28,210 nucleotides of DNA from an uncultured Lachnospiraceae bacterium (GCA_910577645.1 CAJTOL010000038.1:1-28210), one strand, 5' to 3'; shown: positions 7,438-15,155, counted from the first letter of the stretch. Notes: a model not told the origin generated them from the letters alone. Made by a program: numbers and translations.

Positions 7438-7572
7438 ATGGAACAGAATTTACTGTCTGATATAGATAAAAGCGAGTTTAGGAGCATGATGAAACGCGGG
7501 ATTTATAAGGAGCTTCACCGTCGGGAATTGCTGACAAACGCACAGCTTGACGCTCTTTTGGAGAAATTGTAA
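7438..7572 (+). CDS. Small SHOCT-like helical protein upstream of the recombinase
   Basis: A 44-residue protein (58 residues if the ATG at 7396 is used). ATG 7438 is preferred because AAGGAGAG (7420-7427) lies 10 bases upstream. The C-terminal half (HRRELLTNAQLDALLEKL) resembles the SHOCT-type small oligomerisation motif, in which a short helix follows a G/E-L-L-T-x-x-x-L pattern. Small genes of this kind next to large serine recombinases can be regulators or recombination directionality factors. The gene ends 12 bases before a terminator-like hairpin. The role is inference; the family match is tentative. Confidence 0.55.
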   Translation: MEQNLLSDIDKSEFRSMMKRGIYKELHRRELLTNAQLDALLEKL

Positions 7573-7583
7573 CAATTCATACA

Positions 7584-7630
7584 GAAAACCCCAGGTCAAT
7601 AGGTGGTAAATGACTCTGGGGTTTTCTTTT
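7584..7630 (+). terminator. Intrinsic terminator ahead of the large serine recombinase
   Basis: GAAAACCCCAG (7584-7594) pairs perfectly with CTGGGGTTTTC (7616-7626), with an inner GTCA/TGAC pair (7595-7598, 7611-7614), and is followed by TTTT. Only about 30 bases separate it from the recombinase start, leaving no room for a separate promoter downstream of it. The recombinase is therefore likely expressed by read-through. Confidence 0.75.
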
Positions 7631-7642
7631 ACAACCGTTTAA
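7610..7642 (+). CDS. Candidate leader peptide (10 aa) overlapping the terminator
   Basis: AGGTGG (7601-7606) precedes ATG 7610. The reading is MTLGFSFTTV and stops with TAA at 7640-7642, which overlaps the AAAGGATGGGGAG ribosome site (7641-7652) of the recombinase. The entire right arm of the terminator lies inside this ORF, so translating ribosomes would prevent the hairpin from forming and then deliver ribosomes to the recombinase start. The ribosome-site spacing is short (3 bases). No conventional attenuator codon run is present. This is a structural inference from sequence layout. Confidence 0.35.
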   Translation: MTLGFSFTTV

Positions 7643-7659
7643 AGGATGGGGAGTCAGTA

Positions 7660-9270
7660 ATGCGGAAATTAAAAGTAGCAGCTTATGCCAGAGTCTCAAC
7701 AGATAAAGATGATCAGGCCAATTCTTTAGCCAATCAGAGGCAGTATTTTACAGATTTTATTAACAGTCATAAAGACTGGAAGCTGGTAGCGGTTTATTAT
7801 GACGAGGGAATCAGCGGAACCCAGACGAAAAAACGAAGTGGCTTTAATTCTATGATTCAGGACGCAATGAATGGTGATATTGATTTTATTCTTACAAAAG
7901 AAGTGGCTCGTTTTGCCAGAAATACAGTTGACACATTGTCCTACACGAGAAAGCTAAAGGAGGTGGGAGTAGGGGTATTATTTACCATAGATAACATTGA
8001 TACCAGAGACAGGGATGGGGAGCTGCGTCTTACGATTATGGCCAGTATGGCTCAGGAAGAGAGTCGGAAAACTTCTGAACGCGTAAAATGGGGACAGAAA
8101 AGGAGAATGGAGCAGGGGGTGGTTTTTGGCAGGGATCTGCTGGGGTATCATGTAAAAAACGGAGTTTTGTCTATTAATGAAGCAGAAGCGCCTGTGGTAA
8201 AGGCTATTTTCCATAAATACACAAATGAAGGAAAGGGAACTCATGTAATTGCAAAGGAATTATTAGAAGAGGGAATGAGACCAAAACGGGTCAAACTCTG
8301 GTCAAATGTTACTATCCTGAGGGTATTGAAAAATGAGAAGTACGTAGGAGATTTGTGTCAAAAGAAAACTATTACGCCAGATTATCTCACTCATAATAAG
8401 AAATATAACCGGGGAGAAGAAGAGATGGTTTATATTCAAAACCATCATGAACCGATTATCAGCCGGGAACTGTGGCTCCGGACACAAAGCGAACTGAAAA
8501 AGCGAATGCCCAGCCAGGAAAGAATCGAAAAGTACAGCAACCGCTATTGGAATAGCGGGAAAATGTATTGTGGGGAGTGCGGGGGCCATCTAGGGATGAG
8601 AACCCGAAAGCAGAAAAGCGGAAAAATTGATAAGGCATGGGCTTGCAGGGCGGCAAATCAGTATGGGAGCAGAAAGCAGGCACAGGATGGAGAGTGGGTA
8701 GGATGTGACAGCGGATATATAAATGAACGGGCGATAATAAATTGTGTCCAGGAATGTTTAAAGCTGATCCGCATAAATAAAGAAGAGCTGCAGCAAGAAA
8801 TTATGAAAGAGATAAAGCAAATTCGTAATTTTGATAATGCTGTAAACTCAACGGATATTCAGAGAGAGTCAGAAGAAATCAGAGAAAAAAAGAGAAGAGC
8901 CATTGATTTGATGCTGGATGGACTGATTAGTGAGGAAGACTTAAAAGAACAAAACGACTGGTATGATAGAGAACTGCAAATACTAGAGAACAGACTAAAC
9001 CAGGAAGCAGAAGAAAATAAAATAAGACAGCGACAAATTGGAAATATGGAGAAGTATATTTCCGTACTTTGTGATATAATGGAATTTACAGAGGAAGACG
9101 AATGTTTGTATCGGGAAATCGTAGAAAAAATCGTGGTTTACCGGGACAAAACAGTGGAAGTATGGTTATGTGGGATTCCATTTGGGGTTTCCTTAAAGAT
9201 AAGCTGTCATGGAAAACTGCAGAACTACCGAACAGAGGTACATAACGTGAATATTATTGAGAGAAGATAA
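7660..9270 (+). CDS. Large serine recombinase (integrase of the element)
   Basis: A 536-residue site-specific recombinase. The N-terminal catalytic domain has YARVSTDKDDQ with nucleophile Ser13 and the active-site Arg segment VARFARN (82-88). The recombinase domain follows at about 160-280, then a zinc ribbon with Cys304, Cys307, Cys329 and Cys349, a long coiled coil at about 375-465, and a short C-terminal strand region. It would join attP to attB by double-strand cleavage through a phosphoserine link, and excise the element with a directionality factor. ATG 7660 is chosen because AAAGGATGGGGAG lies 7 bases upstream; an open stretch upstream covers the terminator and is rejected. All expected domains are present, so it is likely active. 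It is the last gene of the element, directly beside the chromosomal junction. Confidence 0.95.
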   Translation: MRKLKVAAYARVSTDKDDQANSLANQRQYFTDFINSHKDWKLVAVYYDEGISGTQTKKRSGFNSMIQDAMNGDIDFILTKEVARFARNTVDTLSYTRKLKEVGVGVLFTIDNIDTRDRDGELRLTIMASMAQEESRKTSERVKWGQKRRMEQGVVFGRDLLGYHVKNGVLSINEAEAPVVKAIFHKYTNEGKGTHVIAKELLEEGMRPKRVKLWSNVTILRVLKNEKYVGDLCQKKTITPDYLTHNKKYNRGEEEMVYIQNHHEPIISRELWLRTQSELKKRMPSQERIEKYSNRYWNSGKMYCGECGGHLGMRTRKQKSGKIDKAWACRAANQYGSRKQAQDGEWVGCDSGYINERAIINCVQECLKLIRINKEELQQEIMKEIKQIRNFDNAVNSTDIQRESEEIREKKRRAIDLMLDGLISEEDLKEQNDWYDRELQILENRLNQEAEENKIRQRQIGNMEKYISVLCDIMEFTEEDECLYREIVEKIVVYRDKTVEVWLCGIPFGVSLKISCHGKLQNYRTEVHNVNIIERR

Positions 9271-9295
9271 AGTGGCCGGTTTCGATAACGATACA
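9262..9295. other. Probable attachment-site junction (attL or attR) in a manganese catalase gene
   Basis: The recombinase stops at 9270, and from codon GAT 9290 onward the sequence is manganese catalase (DTGTEELGHFEII). The crossover must lie in or close to 9262-9295. Large serine recombinases exchange at a central dinucleotide, which cannot be located without the other end or an empty site. Confidence 0.6.
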
Positions 9296-9760
9296 GGCAC
9301 AGAGGAGTTAGGTCATTTCGAGATTATCGGTGCGATAGTCCATCAGCTTACCAGAAACCTTACCATGGAACAAATCGAGGAATCCGGATTTGGGCCGTAC
9401 TACATTGACCACACCACCGGCCTTTGGCCCCAGGCAGCAGGAGGGATTCCTTTTAATGCCTGTGAGTTCCAGTCCAAGGGAGATCCGATTACGGACCTTC
9501 ATGAAGATTTGGCAGCAGAACAAAAAGCCAGAGTCACCTACGATAATATTCTGCGTCTGGTAAAAGATCCGGAGGTGGCGGATCCCATTCGCTTCCTGAG
9601 AGAGAGGGAAGTGGTTCATTATCAAAGGTTTGGCGAAGCGCTGCGTATAGTCACCGATAACCTGGATTCCAAAAACTTCTACGCATTCAATCCGGCCTTT
9701 GACATGCAAAAGCCTGGGGACTGCGGCTGTAAGCCGGTTCCCGGAGTTTGCCAGAAATAA
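9272..9760 (+). pseudogene. Manganese catalase, 3' part (CotJC-like), cut by the element
   Basis: From codon 9290 the product reads as the C-terminal part of a dimanganese catalase: TEELGHFEII supplies the Glu and His ligands (E-x-x-H), HEDLAAEQKAR the second Glu, and REREVVHYQRF the second His. The N-terminal part with the first Glu ligand (Glu35 in the Lactobacillus plantarum enzyme) is missing, so this piece cannot build the dimetal site. The tail has a short Cys cluster (CGCKPVPGVC). There is no proper start; TTG 9257 and GTG 9272 are available but lack a clear ribosome site. The upstream half should lie at the far end of the element, outside the window. The enzyme destroys hydrogen peroxide; CotJC homologs are spore-coat proteins, but this one could be a vegetative catalase. 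Confidence 0.85.
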
Positions 9761-9771
9761 AAAACACCTTT

Positions 9772-9829
9772 GCCTGCAGTATTCCGGGATGGATATTATG
9801 ATATCCACCGGAGTGCTGCAGGCTTTTAT
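9772..9829 (+). terminator. Terminator of the catalase gene
   Basis: GCCTGCAG (9772-9779) pairs with CTGCAGGC (9816-9823). The inner arms TGGATAT and ATATCCA continue the stem, and TTTTATT follows. It starts 11 bases after the catalase stop. Confidence 0.8.
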
Positions 9830-9903
9830 TAAGCAGGCTTATTTCATTAATAAGTATAAGGAGAGGGAAGGTCAATATTCCCCTAAATTCGCCTTTGGGT
9901 TGC

Positions 9904-9932
9904 TTGACATCCCATAGGAAAGCCGATACAAT
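9904..9932 (+). promoter_or_regulatory. Near-consensus sigma-A promoter of the purine/molybdenum operon
   Basis: TTGACA (9904-9909), a 17-base spacer and TACAAT (9927-9932) match the housekeeping promoter closely. The xanthine permease ATG lies 48 bases downstream of the -10, too short for a purine riboswitch, and none is seen. Control, if any, should be by a protein at or upstream of the promoter. Confidence 0.8.
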
Positions 9933-9979
9933 TAAGCCGTTGTCCTGAAATAAGAGAAGAACTAAGGAGAAAAAGCAGT

Positions 9980-11395
9980 ATGAAAGAGCAGAATTCTTTA
10001 AAAGAGGCTTATGACTTTTATGGTAAGCTTCCCCTTAAACATGCCATTCCTCTGGGACTCCAGCATGTTTTGGCAATGTTTGTAGGAAATTTAACTCCCA
10101 TTTTGGTTATTACCGGAGCCTGCGGCATTGGAGCAGGCAGTGAATTTGCGGATTTGCAGGTAATGCTTTTGCAGAACGCCATGTTGATTGCAGGTATTGT
10201 AACGCTGGTACAATTATACGCCATTGGCCCGGTGGGAGGAAAGGTGCCGATTATTATGGGCACCAGTTCTGGATTTATCGGAGTGTTTAACAGCATTGCG
10301 GCTACTATGGGCAGCGGCATTTTAACTTACGGAGCTATGATGGGAGCTTCCATTGTGGGAGGAATTTTTGAGGGGATTTTAGGCTTCTTTTTAAAGCCCT
10401 TAAGAAAATTTTTCCCGGCAGTAGTTACCGGTACAGTTGTACTTTCCATTGGCCTTTCCCTTATTGCCATTGGCGTAAATTCTTTTGGAGGCGGAGACAA
10501 AGCTCTGGATTTTGGCTCTTATGAAAACCTGTTTTTGGGAGCCATTGTGTTGATCGTAATCATTGCTTTAAAACACGGAACCAAGGGATTGACCAGCTAT
10601 TCTTCTATTTTAATCGGTATCATTGTAGGTTATATAGCAGCGGGAATTATGGGACTGGTTCTGCCTCATACGGCGGTTAATGCAGAAGGCACGGAGTATG
10701 TAAAGGCCTGGGTATTAAACTGGGGCAAGGTAGCGGCGGCAGACTGGTTTGCCATCCCTAAGTTAATGCCGGTGAAACCGGTGTTTGACTGGAGAGCTAT
10801 CCTTCCGGTAGGTATTATGTTTATTGTTACTGCAGTAGAGACGGTAGGCGATATTTCCGGTGTTACGGAGGGCGGCATGGGCCGTGAGGCTACGGACAGC
10901 GAGCTTTCCGGCGGTGTTATCTGCGATGGTTTAGGCTCTGCTTTTGCAGCATTGTTTGGTGTTTTGCCTAATACTTCCTTTAGCCAGAATGTAGGACTGG
11001 TTGCCATGACCAAGGTAGTAAACCGGGGGGCACTGGCTTTTGGCGGTATATTTTTAGTTTTCTGCGGCCTGTTTCCCAAGCTGGCGGCATTGATTTCCAT
11101 TATGCCCCAGAGTGTTTTGGGAGGAGCAGCCGTTATGATGTTTTCTTCCATTGTGGTTAGCGGTATCCAGCTGGTTACAAAAACTCCCATTACCGGAAGA
11201 AATATTACCATTGTTTCCGTTGCATTAGGCCTTGGCTACGGAATCGGCGCAAGCAGTAATATCCTTGCTAAGCTGCCTGAGGCGATCCGCTTGATTTTTG
11301 GCGGTTCCGGTATTGTTCCCGCAGCGTTGGTGGCGATTATACTAAATATTTTATTGCCCCGAGAGGAAGAGGATAAAGAAGCTATACAAGAATAG
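9980..11395 (+). CDS. pbuX: NCS2 family xanthine/urate permease
   Basis: A 471-residue membrane protein with about 12 to 14 hydrophobic segments. It carries the NCS2 signature QNVGLVAMTKVVNR (residues 336-349) and the conserved helix ETVGDISGVTE around Glu287. Gln336 in the signature, rather than the Glu of uracil carriers, favours purines (xanthine, urate) as substrate. It would take up purine bases by cation symport. It is the first gene of an operon that includes a xanthine dehydrogenase-type enzyme, which supports the substrate call. It is full length for the family. The exact purine is not proven, and the symbol is by family analogy. Confidence 0.85.
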   Translation: MKEQNSLKEAYDFYGKLPLKHAIPLGLQHVLAMFVGNLTPILVITGACGIGAGSEFADLQVMLLQNAMLIAGIVTLVQLYAIGPVGGKVPIIMGTSSGFIGVFNSIAATMGSGILTYGAMMGASIVGGIFEGILGFFLKPLRKFFPAVVTGTVVLSIGLSLIAIGVNSFGGGDKALDFGSYENLFLGAIVLIVIIALKHGTKGLTSYSSILIGIIVGYIAAGIMGLVLPHTAVNAEGTEYVKAWVLNWGKVAAADWFAIPKLMPVKPVFDWRAILPVGIMFIVTAVETVGDISGVTEGGMGREATDSELSGGVICDGLGSAFAALFGVLPNTSFSQNVGLVAMTKVVNRGALAFGGIFLVFCGLFPKLAALISIMPQSVLGGAAVMMFSSIVVSGIQLVTKTPITGRNITIVSVALGLGYGIGASSNILAKLPEAIRLIFGGSGIVPAALVAIILNILLPREEEDKEAIQE

Positions 11396-11433
11396 AGAAA
11401 TACCAGTGTTAAGATTCAGGAGAATTTAGATTC

Positions 11434-12579
11434 ATGAAAAGATTTTTTAAAAAATCTGTTAGTATCTTGCTGACAGGAGCCATATTGGCTTCCGTTCTGA
11501 CAGGCTGTGGAAATCCCGGCCAGCCGGCAGCTTCCACAGAAGCAGAGATAAGTTCCACAGAAACAGAGACAGGTTCCACAGGAGCAGAGACAGCTTCCAC
11601 AGAAGCAGAGGCGCCTTCAACAGGCAGCTCTCAGGAGGAGACGCCGGCTTTTGAAAGCCCGATTACCGTAACGGATCAGATAGGAAGAGAAGTGACTCTG
11701 GATGCTCCGGCTGAAAAGCTGGTTTCTTCGTATTATATTTCTACAGCACTTTTGATTGCCCTGGGATGTGAAGATAATCTGGCAGGCATTGAGATGAAGG
11801 GTGAGACCAGAGAGCTTTACCGTTTGGCTGCTCCGGAGCTTTTAGAGCTCCCGGCAGTGGGATCCGGGAAAGGCATTAATGTGGAGGAGACTGCTGCGCT
11901 GGAACCGGATGTGGTGATTATTCCCAAGCGGCTGGAGGAGAGCGTGGAGAGCTTTGAGGCCCTGGGGATCCCGGTTGTTGTGGTAAATCCTGAGACTCAG
12001 AAGGAGTTTGAGGATTGTATTAATCTGCTGGCTCAGATTACCGCCACAGAGGAAGCCGGAGAGGAGCTTCTCGGTTATTATCACGAGAAGATGGAGTTTG
12101 CCAGGGAGATTACTAAGAACGCAGACAGGCCTAAAGTATATTTATCTTCCGGTTCGGACTACTTAAGGACCTGCACCTCCAATATGTATCAAAATGATCT
12201 CATTGCCATGGCAGGCGGTGAGAATGTTTCCGAAGAATTGACGGACGGCTACTGGACTGCTGTCTCCGCCGAGCAGCTGGCAGCCTGGAATCCGGAGTAT
12301 ATTTTTGGAGTCAGCTACGCAGAGTATGGTCTGGAAAGCTTTACCGATAATCAGGCATTCGCTCAGGTGGAGGCAGTGAAAAACAACAGGGTATTAACCT
12401 TCCCGTCCCGTATTGAGGCCTGGGATTACCCCACTCCGTCTTCTATATTAGGCATCCTGTGGCTTACCAGCACCCTGCATCCGGATTTATATCCAGCGGA
12501 GGAGTATAGGAAAGAAGCAGCAGAGTTTTACCAGAAATTTTTTGACATTCAGGTGTCTGATGAAGCTTTGGGGCTTTAA
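11434..12579 (+). CDS. ABC transporter substrate-binding lipoprotein, probable molybdate/tungstate type
   Basis: A 381-residue lipoprotein: a basic start, a hydrophobic helix, and lipobox LTGC with the lipidated Cys25. A Ser/Thr/Glu-rich tether (about residues 30-70) then leads into the periplasmic-binding (BtuF/FhuD/MolA) fold, beginning ITVTDQIGREVTLDAPAEKLV and followed by the LEPDVVIIPKR strand. In a Gram-positive cell it would be anchored outside the membrane and hand substrate to the FecCD-type permease encoded next. Members bind siderophores, heme, cobalamin or, as in the MolBCA group, molybdate. Its place between a purine permease and molybdoenzyme genes suggests molybdate or tungstate. 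The tether contains tandem 21-base repeats. It lies 38 bases after the permease gene. Confidence 0.8.
   Translation: MKRFFKKSVSILLTGAILASVLTGCGNPGQPAASTEAEISSTETETGSTGAETASTEAEAPSTGSSQEETPAFESPITVTDQIGREVTLDAPAEKLVSSYYISTALLIALGCEDNLAGIEMKGETRELYRLAAPELLELPAVGSGKGINVEETAALEPDVVIIPKRLEESVESFEALGIPVVVVNPETQKEFEDCINLLAQITATEEAGEELLGYYHEKMEFAREITKNADRPKVYLSSGSDYLRTCTSNMYQNDLIAMAGGENVSEELTDGYWTAVSAEQLAAWNPEYIFGVSYAEYGLESFTDNQAFAQVEAVKNNRVLTFPSRIEAWDYPTPSSILGILWLTSTLHPDLYPAEEYRKEAAEFYQKFFDIQVSDEALGL
11530..11613 (+). repeat. Four tandem 21-base repeats coding the lipoprotein tether
   Basis: Units start at 11530, 11551, 11572 and 11593, each close to GSTTCCACAGAAGCAGAGA plus two bases. They code for repeated A/S/G-S-T-E/G-A/T-E-x and give a flexible acidic linker. 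Copy number may vary between strains. Confidence 0.85.
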
Positions 12580-12596
12580 GCAGAAAAGAGGAAAAA

Positions 12597-13583
12597 ATGA
12601 AACAAAAAAAGTTCTGGGCTTTGGCCGGAATCTTGCTTAGCGCCGTGGCGGTGTCCATTTATGTGGGCAGATACCCCCTGACCTTACAGGACCTTTGGGC
12701 GATTTTTACAGGGACTGAGAAGGGGATGGGGCAGCGGGTGTTTCTGCAGATCCGCCTGCCCAGGACTTTTTTGGTGTTATTCTGTGGGGCCGCTCTGTCG
12801 GTTTCCGGTATGATTTACCAGCACATTTTCCGAAATCCCCTGGTATCTCCCGATGTGCTGGGGGTTACCAGCGGCGCATCGGTGGGAGCGGCTTTTGCCA
12901 TTTTGCTGGGAGGCAGGGCTCAGATGATAGGAATCTCTGCCTTTGGGGCTGGGCTTTTGGCAGTTCTTTTTACCATGGCGCTGGCCAGGGCAGTAGGGGG
13001 ACAGCCCAAAGTATCCCTGCTGATTTCCGGAATTGTCACCGGAGCCATGTCAGGAGCTTTTTTAATGCTCATGAAATACGCGGCAGATCCGGCGGAACAG
13101 CTTCCTTCTATAGACTACTGGCTTATGGGGAGCTTTCACACCGCAGGATGGAAGGATGTAAGGTTAACGGTTCCGGTGGTTTGCCTGTCAACGGCTGTTT
13201 TGTGGGCCATGCGCTGGAAGCTGAGTATCCTTGCTTTGGGGGATGAGGAAGCTAAAACCCTTGGCCTTGGGGTGGAAAAAGTGCGGATTGGAGCAACTTT
13301 GCTGGCAACCCTGCTGGCAGCAGCTGTTGTGTCTGTGGCAGGTACGGTTTCCTGGGTGGGCCTGATTGTTCCCCACCTGATCCGCCTGATTTGGGGCGGG
13401 GATCTGAGAGAAAGCTTTGGCCCCTGTATATTGGGAGGAGCCGCCTTTCTTCTCATAGCAGATCTGATAGCCAGATCTCTTACAGCGGCTGAAATTCCTG
13501 TCAGCATCCTGACTTCCCTGTCAGGGGCTGTACTGCTTGCAATTCTTCTTATCCAGTCCCGGAGAAAGGGGGGATGGCTGTGA
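12597..13583 (+). CDS. FecCD/BtuC-type ABC transporter permease
   Basis: A 328-residue integral membrane protein with about nine hydrophobic helices. Family motifs include RTFLVLFCGAALSVSGMIYQ, RNPLVSPDVLGVTSGA (79-94), the coupling-helix region EEAKTLGLGVEKVR that contacts the ATPase, and VSWVGLIVPHLIR. It forms the channel for the substrate delivered by the lipoprotein at 11434. The family serves iron-siderophore, cobalamin and type II molybdate (MolB) importers, and context favours molybdate here. It starts 17 bases after the lipoprotein stop and overlaps the ATPase gene by 10 bases. Confidence 0.9.
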   Translation: MKQKKFWALAGILLSAVAVSIYVGRYPLTLQDLWAIFTGTEKGMGQRVFLQIRLPRTFLVLFCGAALSVSGMIYQHIFRNPLVSPDVLGVTSGASVGAAFAILLGGRAQMIGISAFGAGLLAVLFTMALARAVGGQPKVSLLISGIVTGAMSGAFLMLMKYAADPAEQLPSIDYWLMGSFHTAGWKDVRLTVPVVCLSTAVLWAMRWKLSILALGDEEAKTLGLGVEKVRIGATLLATLLAAAVVSVAGTVSWVGLIVPHLIRLIWGGDLRESFGPCILGGAAFLLIADLIARSLTAAEIPVSILTSLSGAVLLAILLIQSRRKGGWL

Positions 13584-14371
13584 AATTGGAAATAACAAAC
13601 CTTTCCCTCCGTTTATCAGGAAGAGAGATTTTAGACAGGATTCATTTTTCCACGGAAAATACGATAACCGTAATTCTGGGAGAAAACGGCGCCGGCAAAA
13701 CTACGCTGTTAAAAACCATTGCCGGCCTTTATGCGCCGGATGGAGGCGGGATTTTTTTAGACGGAAGGAATCTTGGGGATTTTACAGCCAGGCAGCGGGC
13801 CAGGCTTTTTTCCTATGTTCCTCAGGACTGTCAGGCAACGGGATGTGTGGCGGCGGATTTTGTGGTTATGGGGAGAAATCCCTATTTGAAATTTTGGCAG
13901 ATGCCAGGGGGAAAAGAATATTCAGACGGGCTGGCGGCTTTACAGGCTCTGGGAATCCGTCACCTGGCGGAGCGGCCTATGGATCACTTAAGCGGCGGGG
14001 AGCGCCGTCTGTGCTATCTGGCCCGGGCCCGGATTCAGGAGGCGGAATGGATGATTTTGGATGAGCCGGAAAGCGGCCTGGATTTTGGCCGCCGCCATGA
14101 ATTTTTTACTCAGTTAAGGGAATACCTGAAAAAAAATAGAAAACATGCTATAATGAGCTTACATGACCCGACTCTGGCAGATGCTTACGGAGACGGGATT
14201 CTGTTTATGAAAAAGGGGAGGGTGTTTTCCTTTATCCATAAACAGGAAAAGGATTACAAAGAACAGATGGCAGACAGCTTAAAAAGGCTGTACGGGCCCA
14301 ATACCTGTCTGATAGAGGAAGGGAAATACCGGGCTGTTATCTGGAAAGGAGAACGAGATGCTGACCATTGA
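13574..14371 (+). CDS. ABC transporter ATP-binding subunit (FecE/BtuD/MolC type)
   Basis: A 265-residue ATPase with Walker A GENGAGKTT (residues 36-44), Q-loop Gln84, signature LSGGE (139-143), Walker B WMILDEPE (159-166) and H-loop His197. It powers the importer formed with the products at 11434 and 12597. The gene overlaps both neighbours (10 bases upstream, 14 bases downstream), so it is translationally coupled to the transporter and to the dehydrogenase. The ATPase alone does not show the substrate. Confidence 0.92.
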   Translation: MAVKLEITNLSLRLSGREILDRIHFSTENTITVILGENGAGKTTLLKTIAGLYAPDGGGIFLDGRNLGDFTARQRARLFSYVPQDCQATGCVAADFVVMGRNPYLKFWQMPGGKEYSDGLAALQALGIRHLAERPMDHLSGGERRLCYLARARIQEAEWMILDEPESGLDFGRRHEFFTQLREYLKKNRKHAIMSLHDPTLADAYGDGILFMKKGRVFSFIHKQEKDYKEQMADSLKRLYGPNTCLIEEGKYRAVIWKGERDADH

Positions 14372-15155
14372 AAACTATGTGAAGGCAGGGAGCTTAGAAG
14401 AGGCATATGAGAAGAATCAGAAAAAAACCAGCCGCATTATCGGCGGCATGCTGTGGCTGAAAATGAGCCGGATGCGGGTGCAGACAGCCATTGATTTATC
14501 CGGCTTAGGATTCGATACCATTGAAGAGGATGACAGGGAAATTTCCATGGGAGCCATGGTGACTCTGCGGCAGCTGGAGACCCATGCCGGCCTTCTGGAG
14601 TACACAGAAGGCAGCATGAAGGAGAGCCTGCGCCATATTGTGGGGGTTCAGTTTCGCAATTTGGCAACCCTGGGAGGAAGTATTTTCGGCCGCTTTGGCT
14701 TTTCTGATGTGCTCACCGAATTTCTGGCCCTGGGGGCAGAGGTAGAACTATATAAGGCAGGCCGTATAACCCTGGAGGAATTTTCTAAAATGCCGGTGGA
14801 TCGGGATATTTTAGTTGGGGTGATTTTGCCGAAAAAGATAGAAAAGAGCGCATATTTATCCCTTCGCAATACCAGCACTGACTTTCCGGTATTAACCTGC
14901 GGCGTGTCCATGCTCTCTGACGGAATGATACAGGCATCTATTGGGGCAAGGCCGGGCCGGGCTGTGGTGGTGAAGGACAAAGAAGGGATTTTAAAGGACG
15001 GTATTACGGAAAGCCGGGCAAAAGCTTTCGGAGAATACGTTTCCGGTGAAATTGTCACCGGATCCAATATGCGGGCCGGCGCCGAATACCGGAAACACCT
15101 GGCAGAAGTATTGACCAGAAGGTGCATTTTGAAAATAGGAGGTGGGCAGGAATGA
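14358..15155 (+). CDS. FAD-binding subunit of a xanthine dehydrogenase-type molybdenum hydroxylase
   Basis: A 265-residue flavoprotein subunit of the CO dehydrogenase/xanthine dehydrogenase medium-subunit family. IIGGMLWLKMSR (27-38) matches the first FAD loop and RNLATLGGSIFGRFGFSD (100-117) the second. The C-terminal part from about 165 is the family's C-terminal domain. It would accept electrons from the 2Fe-2S subunit and pass them to NAD or another acceptor. It is slightly short for the family (usually about 280-295). It overlaps the transporter ATPase gene by 14 bases and the iron-sulfur gene by 4 (ATGA). Confidence 0.88.
   Translation: MLTIENYVKAGSLEEAYEKNQKKTSRIIGGMLWLKMSRMRVQTAIDLSGLGFDTIEEDDREISMGAMVTLRQLETHAGLLEYTEGSMKESLRHIVGVQFRNLATLGGSIFGRFGFSDVLTEFLALGAEVELYKAGRITLEEFSKMPVDRDILVGVILPKKIEKSAYLSLRNTSTDFPVLTCGVSMLSDGMIQASIGARPGRAVVVKDKEGILKDGITESRAKAFGEYVSGEIVTGSNMRAGAEYRKHLAEVLTRRCILKIGGGQE

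Larger units (their letters stand above)
1..9285 (+). mobile_element. Right end of an integrative element, probably an ICE or a degraded one
   Basis: The gene set (DUF5688 protein, orphan DNA methyltransferase, small resolvase, HerA/TraG-like ATPase, large serine recombinase) is typical of Lachnospiraceae integrative elements. The large serine recombinase is the last gene and its stop lies about 20 bases before manganese catalase coding sequence that lacks its 5' part, which marks the chromosomal junction. The left end is outside the window, so total size and conjugative ability cannot be judged. No relaxase or VirB4-type gene is visible here. The right boundary is estimated to within about 20 bases. 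Confidence 0.8.

Noticed and set aside
7603..7659. GTG start giving the integrase 19 extra residues
   Set aside because: The extra part lies over the terminator hairpin, lacks a good ribosome site, and the family's catalytic domain begins exactly at MRKLKVAAYARVS.
9932..9980. Purine riboswitch before the xanthine permease
   Set aside because: Only 48 bases separate the -10 from the start, too short for an aptamer plus expression platform, and no three-helix pattern is seen.
11530..11613. CRISPR-like array
   Set aside because: The repeats are contiguous 21-base coding units without spacers and encode a lipoprotein linker.
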